DNA from: Anaerolineae bacterium
GTDB lineage: Bacteria; Chloroflexota; Anaerolineae; Caldilineales; Caldilineaceae
Reading direction: 5' to 3'
DNA length: 64,000 nucleotides
Assembly (NCBI GenBank): GCA_030432295.1
Contig: JAUIHI010000002.1
Coordinates: forward strand, 124,001 to 188,000
Of the stretch, positions 59,208 to 64,000 are shown one piece after another. Positions within the stretch are counted from its first letter, which is position 1; the number at the start of each line of letters is the position of its first letter. Made by a program: the position numbers and the translations under genes. Under the pieces are notes generated by a model. That model was not told the origin of the DNA and did not search any database. It saw only the letters and a list, made by a program, of their open reading frames with translations.

Positions 59208-60854
59208 TCAACCTTCCAACAGAGCGGCCATGGCAAACCATTCGACCCGATCCCGTACAATCTTTTTCACTTGGGCCAGGGCTGGCGTCGTCCCGGGTGG
59301 GGAGCCGTCCTCCTGCTTCAAATGCCAGTGGCCTTCACCCAGCGGCCCGCCGATCAGCTCCTGGGCGAGATCGTCCAGGCCGCGGCTGCCATCCAAACGC
59401 AGCAGCAGAAAGCAGTCTGGCTCGTCCAGCAGCACCCGCTTGTGGAGCAGATTGCAGATGCTGCGGCTGTTCTGGCGCACCTGCCAGCGCGCCCAGCGGC
59501 TGGCAACCGGGCGGGCAGAGACTTCCGTTGTCAATTGGGGGGCGTAGCGGTGCAGTTCCATCAACACCGGGCTGACAGAGTATGCCTTCAGCAGATTGGC
59601 CCCCAACCCCTGCGCATCCGCTGCATCGCTCTTTGCGGTCTTTGTCGGTTTACCAGTCCGACCGACGCGACGGGTAGCCTCTTGCAACAGATCGTCAAAG
59701 CGAATCCGCTGCGGCCATATTTCACTCAAATAGTCGAAAGCCGCTATCGTCACCGGGTGGTCGGTGGTCAGGGAGGAGCCATCCGGGGCAATATATTTCC
59801 GAGCGGGGCGGCTGCCACTGGGCCGCTCCACCTCTTCGTCCCTGGCATTGGACGAAATGTAGAGAGATTGGAGCGTCCGCAGGGATGGTTTGCCTGTAAT
59901 CTGCACGGACTGATGGCAGACTAGCGAACGACGAAACATCCGGTTGCGCACAAAGTCCAGATATTGCTCAGCCTCCACCCGGCTGCGAGCCGAACTCTGA
60001 ATCACCTGGGCCACATTGGCCGGGACGTTCGTCGCCATCATACTGGCAAATTCGGTGTCGCCCACATATTGCAGACCCGCGGCTTCGCAATTGTCCACAA
60101 ACTCGCGCAGGTAGAAGGGCCGGTTGACCTCCTCCAATTCGTCGTGGAGCAGACCCGCATTCGAGCGCCCGGCCTCGTCGCCCAGATGCTCTTTATAGTC
60201 GTAGATAAGCTGTCGATAGGCTTTGTAGAAACCGCTGTAGGGGACAGTGCGGGCTTCGCCGGTCTCGGCCAGCAGGTCGATCCAGCGCCGGGCCTCGTTC
60301 GCCCGCTCCTGGGGCTTTTCGATGCGCCCGGCGTGAAAGAGCATCCCATCCCGCAGCGCGTTCATAAAATGGCCGCCGGGGTAGGCGTTGTAACTGATGT
60401 AGCCGATACCGTTGGGCCGCAGCAGACGGCTGTAGACGGCCAGCAGCCTATCCCGCACAGGCTGGGGAACCCAGGAATAGAAGCCGTGGGCGATAATGTA
60501 GTCGAATTGCCCCAGCGAGTCGTCCAGGGCCATCAGGTCCAGAGCGTGGAGCGAGACATTGGAGAGACCCAATTCGGCGATGGCCCGGTGGCCCTCTTCG
60601 ATCTGCACCGGCGCAAAATCGATCCCCACAAACTCGCTTGCGGGCAGATTGACCGCCATTGCCAGCAGATTGTAGCCCTGAGCACAGCCGATCTCCAGCA
60701 CCCGGCAATTTTCGATGGGCGCGGGGTCCATCCCCATCAGTGCGCCGACAGTGGCGAGAAGGCTGGGATGGGTTTCCGAATGGGTGAGACCGTCGTAGGG
60801 CACTTCGTCGTAGCTGACGGTCAGGTCGGGCGCGTGCTCGGCTTGCCAACTCAT
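59208..60854 (-). CDS. Methyltransferase with regulatory domain, copy 1
   Basis: Protein of 548 residues from ATG 60854, which overlaps the DUF4159 stop (ATGA) and has GGAGG upstream. SAM motif I is CRVLEIGCAQGYNLLAMAV, then VGIDFAPVQ, IIAHGFYSWVPQPVRDRLL and YISYNAYPGGHFMNALRDGM. The regulatory domain carries FRRSLVCHQSVQITG and DHPVTIAAF. It is clearly a tandem paralogue of the next gene with diverged linkers (a short basic TKTAKSDAADAQG insertion here). Translational coupling to the tail-like genes implies a role with them. Substrate is not known. Confidence 0.87.
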   Translation of the reverse strand: MSWQAEHAPDLTVSYDEVPYDGLTHSETHPSLLATVGALMGMDPAPIENCRVLEIGCAQGYNLLAMAVNLPASEFVGIDFAPVQIEEGHRAIAELGLSNVSLHALDLMALDDSLGQFDYIIAHGFYSWVPQPVRDRLLAVYSRLLRPNGIGYISYNAYPGGHFMNALRDGMLFHAGRIEKPQERANEARRWIDLLAETGEARTVPYSGFYKAYRQLIYDYKEHLGDEAGRSNAGLLHDELEEVNRPFYLREFVDNCEAAGLQYVGDTEFASMMATNVPANVAQVIQSSARSRVEAEQYLDFVRNRMFRRSLVCHQSVQITGKPSLRTLQSLYISSNARDEEVERPSGSRPARKYIAPDGSSLTTDHPVTIAAFDYLSEIWPQRIRFDDLLQEATRRVGRTGKPTKTAKSDAADAQGLGANLLKAYSVSPVLMELHRYAPQLTTEVSARPVASRWARWQVRQNSRSICNLLHKRVLLDEPDCFLLLRLDGSRGLDDLAQELIGGPLGEGHWHLKQEDGSPPGTTPALAQVKKIVRDRVEWFAMAALLEG

Positions 60855-62002
60855 CGGCTGCCTCCGCCTGCGCGGCGCTGCCAGGCATAAAGGAGCAGAT
60901 TGTGCCCCCACTCCATCCCCGCCCGAATCTCTTCCCGGGTGGCTGCGCCGCCGCGGCGATCCCCCTGCCAGAGACAGCCGTAATCCCCCGTAGAAACAAC
61001 GACACCGCCCCCGGCCCGCAGGTCCGGTGTGCCCTGATTTTCGTAGCCATCCGCGGGCTGGGCAAAGAAGAAGGGTTCCGAGAGCAGGGCCTCGTGGCGC
61101 TTGACCATCTGGGGTTTGCTGCCCAACACACTGATCAGATTGGCGAAGGAGTCGTCGGAGGCAGGTTTCGCCCCCCCTTCCCGGTGGCAGCTTTCCACAA
61201 AGATCGTGCCACCCTTGCGCACAAATTCCCGCAGATTGTTGACCTCAGCCACGTCCAAATCAAAGGTCGCCTTTGCCACTAGACAGAGAAGGGTGTAGTC
61301 GGTCAGATCACCGGCCAGGTCCACGCCGTCGTTGACCAGCACCCGCATCTCCGGCTGCATACTCACGCTGCGGGCCAGATGGGCCATCCCCCGACTGTGG
61401 CTGGGATCGTCCAGGGGTGACAGATTGGCGATGCCCACCAGCACTGTGGAGCGGGCCAGGGGAGCCACCTCTGGGCGGAAACGCAGATCGATCTCATTGA
61501 CGCCGGGCCGGTAGAAGTCGGTGGCGTTGTGGATGGGATCGTTGTGGCCCCGGCGCAGGATGCGGGCCAGTTCCACCTGGGGCGTGTCCGGGCGATCCAC
61601 CACAGTTTCTACGCTGTAACCGGTGTAGACAAAGAAGGGGTTATCGCCGTACTGGCCGTTCTGGGGCTGGGGGCGGGTCTCGTCGTAGGTCAAGAGCAGA
61701 TGGAGCGTGCCGTCCCGGTAGCGGCCCATATCGTAGGCCGCGTGCTGCTCCACAATTATCAGATTCCCGGCGGGATCGATGGCCGCGCCGGGCAGGATGT
61801 AGACGGTCTGGCTGGCTGGTTCCCCGGCGATGACCTCCAGCCCGGCCAGAATGCCTGTGCCGTGGCCGTTGAGTGCGTGCATCCGCTGCTGGTAGCGGTG
61901 GTATTCGTGGGCCTCTTGCCAAATATCAGCGGTGACAGTCATGCCGTCGAAGGCGCTGATGCGTCGGCCCGGGTTGTGGCGGAGGAGGGAAGCTAGGGTC
62001 AT
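60851..62002 (-). CDS. DUF4159-containing protein linked to tail-like genes
   Basis: Protein of 383 residues. The N-terminal half (about 1-190) starts with RRISAFDGMTVTADIWQEAH and YHRYQQRMHALNGHGTGILA, a pattern of proteins found next to phage-like baseplate genes, and is beta-rich. The second half (about 205-375) is DUF4159: LTDYTLLCLVAKATFDLDVA, NNLREFVRKGGTIFVESCHR and a late WGHNLLLYAW. DUF4159 has a glutamine-amidotransferase-like flavodoxin fold of unknown role. There is no signal peptide. It lies 30 bp after the tail protein I-like gene and overlaps the methyltransferase start, so it belongs to this operon. Exact function is unknown. Confidence 0.8.
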   Translation of the reverse strand: MTLASLLRHNPGRRISAFDGMTVTADIWQEAHEYHRYQQRMHALNGHGTGILAGLEVIAGEPASQTVYILPGAAIDPAGNLIIVEQHAAYDMGRYRDGTLHLLLTYDETRPQPQNGQYGDNPFFVYTGYSVETVVDRPDTPQVELARILRRGHNDPIHNATDFYRPGVNEIDLRFRPEVAPLARSTVLVGIANLSPLDDPSHSRGMAHLARSVSMQPEMRVLVNDGVDLAGDLTDYTLLCLVAKATFDLDVAEVNNLREFVRKGGTIFVESCHREGGAKPASDDSFANLISVLGSKPQMVKRHEALLSEPFFFAQPADGYENQGTPDLRAGGGVVVSTGDYGCLWQGDRRGGAATREEIRAGMEWGHNLLLYAWQRRAGGGSR

Positions 62003-62032
62003 GGGCGGGTGTTCCGTATTGCGTGCTGTGTC

Positions 62033-63097
62033 TTATTCATCCAGCGGCTCCAGCCGCAGCGTATAGGCGGTATGCACGGGCTTCTCCCGGTCGATGATGG
62101 CGGTGATGCGTTGGCGCCACTGCTGCATCTGGGCATCGTCGTCGAGCAGGGCCGGGTCCAGCCGCACAATCACAGTAAAGGTGTGGGGCCGGTTTTCCCT
62201 GCCCAGTGCGATGCTGTTGCCCAGATCCGCGGCCTGTCCTACCACAAAATTGTCGGCCCGGTGCTCGATGATCTGCACTTCGCCGCCGGTGTAGATTTCC
62301 AGATACTCTCGCAGACCAGAGGCCGTGCCCCGTTTTTGATAGAGGCGGCGGGCCGATTTGAGCAGCGCCCGGCGCTGGGACTCGGGCCATTCCGGGTCCA
62401 ATTGCAGATCGAGCCAGGAGGCCAGCCAGGGCAGCATATCTGTGGGCGTGACAGTTGGATCAAAAACGTAGGGAACCTGGCGAATCTGCTGGCTGATGGG
62501 CGCCAGAAAGCTCTCGAAGAGCATCAGAAAACGGCCCATCAATTCGTCCCGGGTGTAGAGGGAGGGCAGATAGCGCACGTAGTTGCTCTTGGCCGAGATG
62601 GCAATGGCCAGGGACTCCTCATCCCGGATGACGGGGCCGTCGGCAGTAGACCGAGCCAAAACCACCGCAGTCACATCCAGAACGAAATCGGCTGGGGCCG
62701 GGGCCACGACCGTTTCCAGCACGTACTCATACGTATCCTTTTCCCCAGCACCCGCGGCAAAATCATAGCTCAGGTAGAGATCGCCGTCGATGTTCCTCGC
62801 TGCGGGACGGGTTGGCCCGTCTCCTTGCAGGCAGACGCTCTCCACCAGCAGCAGCCCTTCGGGAATCCGCACCTCCACGCCACAGGAGGTCAGATCGATT
62901 TCGGGTTCCAGGCGCACGTAAAGGAAGAGAGCTTCGCCGGGAAAACGGCGGTTGTGGTCCGCCACCAGCGAGACCCGGATTTCCTGGGGGCGGGGGATGG
63001 CTGGCCCGCCCGTGCGCTTGGCCGGCTGCGCGGTAATTGTACGCGCAGCTAATGCGTAGATTATTGATTCGTTGTCGCTTTGCCTTTGCTCTGCCAC
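62033..63097 (-). CDS. Phage tail protein I-like baseplate component
   Basis: Protein of 354 residues from GTG 63097 (AGGATG upstream). The C-terminal 200 residues match the tail protein I / gpI-like fold used in contractile baseplates: YLPSLYTRDELMGRFLMLFE, DMLPWLASWLDLQLDPEWPE, RALLKSARRLYQKRGTASGL and REYLEIYTGGEVQIIEHR. The N-terminal 160 residues are a beta-sandwich-like extension (RVSLVADHNRRFPGEALFLY region) found in extracellular contractile-injection versions rather than in P2 phage. It probably connects the baseplate to fibres. It lies downstream of the baseplate J-like gene with a 140-bp repeat-containing gap. Type of system (eCIS or prophage-derived) cannot be decided without the rest of the cluster. 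Confidence 0.83.
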   Translation of the reverse strand: MAEQRQSDNESIIYALAARTITAQPAKRTGGPAIPRPQEIRVSLVADHNRRFPGEALFLYVRLEPEIDLTSCGVEVRIPEGLLLVESVCLQGDGPTRPAARNIDGDLYLSYDFAAGAGEKDTYEYVLETVVAPAPADFVLDVTAVVLARSTADGPVIRDEESLAIAISAKSNYVRYLPSLYTRDELMGRFLMLFESFLAPISQQIRQVPYVFDPTVTPTDMLPWLASWLDLQLDPEWPESQRRALLKSARRLYQKRGTASGLREYLEIYTGGEVQIIEHRADNFVVGQAADLGNSIALGRENRPHTFTVIVRLDPALLDDDAQMQQWRQRITAIIDREKPVHTAYTLRLEPLDE

Positions 63098-63148
63098 TAC
63101 ACATCCTAACCTGGCGCAGCCAGGAGAAAAAGAGTTTGTTACACAGCC

Positions 63149-63230
63149 TTGTATACACGGATTGGGAAAAACACGGATATTTTTCTGTTCTATCTGTGTT
63201 CTTTCCTATCCGTGTATACCAAAGGTTCTC
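63149..63230. repeat. Dispersed GTATACACGGAT hairpin
   Basis: Perfect 12-bp inverted repeat GTATACACGGAT (63151-63162) / ATCCGTGTATAC (63218-63229) with an inner near-palindrome AACACGGATA / TATCTGTGTT. It occupies the gap between the two baseplate genes and could act as a partial terminator or processing site. Confidence 0.7.
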
Positions 63231-63239
63231 CGGCGCAAC

Positions 63240-64000
63240 CTACCGATTGCGGCCATTGGTAGCCGGGATGGCCCGCCCATTGCCCTGGATGGCATGGCGA
63301 TTGGCGGACGCAGCAGCCGAGACCGGCGCGCCAGTCTGGGCATTGACAATCGTAATGGTGGGTTCCAGCACACAGAGAACGCCGTCCCCGCCTACAGACA
63401 ACATCTGACGAATGGGCACAGCCGCTTCCAGTCCCCGGTCGATGTCGGAAAGCAGGTCTTCGTCGTCGGGCAGGGCCTCGCGAGAGGGGACCACCCGCCT
63501 GCTCTCGGCCTGGACATCCTTCACGTGGCGCACGCCGGAGACCTTTTGCAGCAGGGCCAGAATCTCGGAAATGTAGAGGTCCCGGCCAAAGGGCCAACCC
63601 TCCCAACGGCCACCCACCACCGATTCGATAAATTCACTTTTGCCATCCAGGGGCAAAGGTGTGAGAAAGGCACGCAGGGCCTCCACCACCCGCACCCGCA
63701 CCACCTCCGGATTCAAATGATCCTCGGCGATAATTTCGGCGTAGACCCGCACGCCGATATAGGCCGGTTCCCGCACGAGGAGGGTTGTGGTCAGCAGGCG
63801 GTAGTCGTCCAGATAGGCCTGGACTTCGCGGACGAGTGCGGCAGGCATGGCAAGCCGGGAGAGGTCCCCCACGGCCAGAGCATTCCGGCATTCGGGTACA
63901 ACCAGCACCTCTACCATCCCTGGCGGGGGCGAAGCTGGCCCCTGGCCGGGAGCAAGCACTTTGACACGCGCCACCGCGCGGCTGGCCTTGCGGGTCAGTT
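63240..64000 (-). CDS. Baseplate J-like protein, C-terminal part (runs off the window)
   Basis: The frame is open to the right edge, so only the last 253 residues or so are seen. They match the end of 'putative baseplate assembly' gpJ-like proteins of contractile injection systems: a VEVLVVPE strand, then YLDDYRLLTTTLLVREPAYI, the EALRAFLTPLPLDGK helix, the hallmark GWPFGRDLYISEILALLQKV and GVRHVKDV. A linker and a final beta segment (VLEPTITIVNAQTG) extend beyond the usual end. In these machines the J-like protein forms the wedge of the baseplate that triggers sheath contraction. The upstream sheath, tube, spike and AAA ATPase genes would lie beyond the window. Identification is good; completeness unknown. 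Confidence 0.83.
   Translation of the reverse strand, partial: LTRKASRAVARVKVLAPGQGPASPPPGMVEVLVVPECRNALAVGDLSRLAMPAALVREVQAYLDDYRLLTTTLLVREPAYIGVRVYAEIIAEDHLNPEVVRVRVVEALRAFLTPLPLDGKSEFIESVVGGRWEGWPFGRDLYISEILALLQKVSGVRHVKDVQAESRRVVPSREALPDDEDLLSDIDRGLEAAVPIRQMLSVGGDGVLCVLEPTITIVNAQTGAPVSAAASANRHAIQGNGRAIPATNGRNR

Noticed and set aside
1-64000. tRNA, rRNA and insertion sequences
   Set aside because: I looked for cloverleaf-like segments, conserved rRNA words and transposase frames and found none that could be supported by reading alone.

Overview
The window is GC-rich bacterial chromosome. It probably comes from a Chloroflexota lineage (Caldilineae/Anaerolineae-like). This is inferred from secreted proteins with Pro/Thr (TPTATP) stalks, very long DUF11/Ig-like surface proteins, C-terminal FLP-type tails, and many dispersed hairpin repeats. 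No rRNA, tRNA, CRISPR array or insertion sequence was recognised.

Left part (1-30,020) is mostly housekeeping and scattered functions. In order: a C39-peptidase ABC exporter, an RNase II-family exoribonuclease, a small DUF1579-like protein, a secreted PA-domain metalloprotease-like protein, and a BNR/VPS10-type propeller protein. Then come a DinB remnant and a DUF1905 protein, fabI, tyrS, an IlvD/Edd dehydratase, a membrane-anchored SUMF1/FGE-like protein, a Thr/Pro-stalk surface protein, an HtrA-like protease with PDZ, a LuxR response regulator, a methyltransferase, hisC, a SWIM zinc-finger protein, hisD, a TrkA/RCK protein and a second HisC-like aminotransferase. Two RNA-level features stand out. 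Upstream of tyrS is an apparently leaderless 34-codon reading frame with three Tyr codons in five positions, followed by an intrinsic terminator. This looks like Tyr-codon attenuation. Downstream of tyrS is a promoter, a 19-bp imperfect stem-loop and a terminator, which look like a small RNA gene.

Right part (30,044-64,000) is entirely on the minus strand. It starts at the right edge with the C-terminal part of a phage-like baseplate J protein, a phage tail protein I-like protein, a DUF4159 protein and two tandem methyltransferases with regulatory domains, all tightly spaced or overlapping. This looks like the distal end of a contractile-injection/tail-like operon. A good internal promoter with a perfect 12-bp palindrome in its spacer then precedes a second block: an FHA protein, a VWA membrane protein (one-base frameshift), an FHA-TM-Ig protein, an FG-GAP propeller protein (interrupted by an in-frame TAG), and a 5,239-residue DUF11/Ig-like protein with recent tandem repeats. 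My working hypothesis is a tail-like injection system coupled to an envelope FHA/VWA/giant-adhesin complex.

Dispersed hairpin repeats of several sequence families fill many gaps. They have also entered coding sequence: in frame in hisC, probably in the BNR gene, and at the 3' end of the VWA gene.
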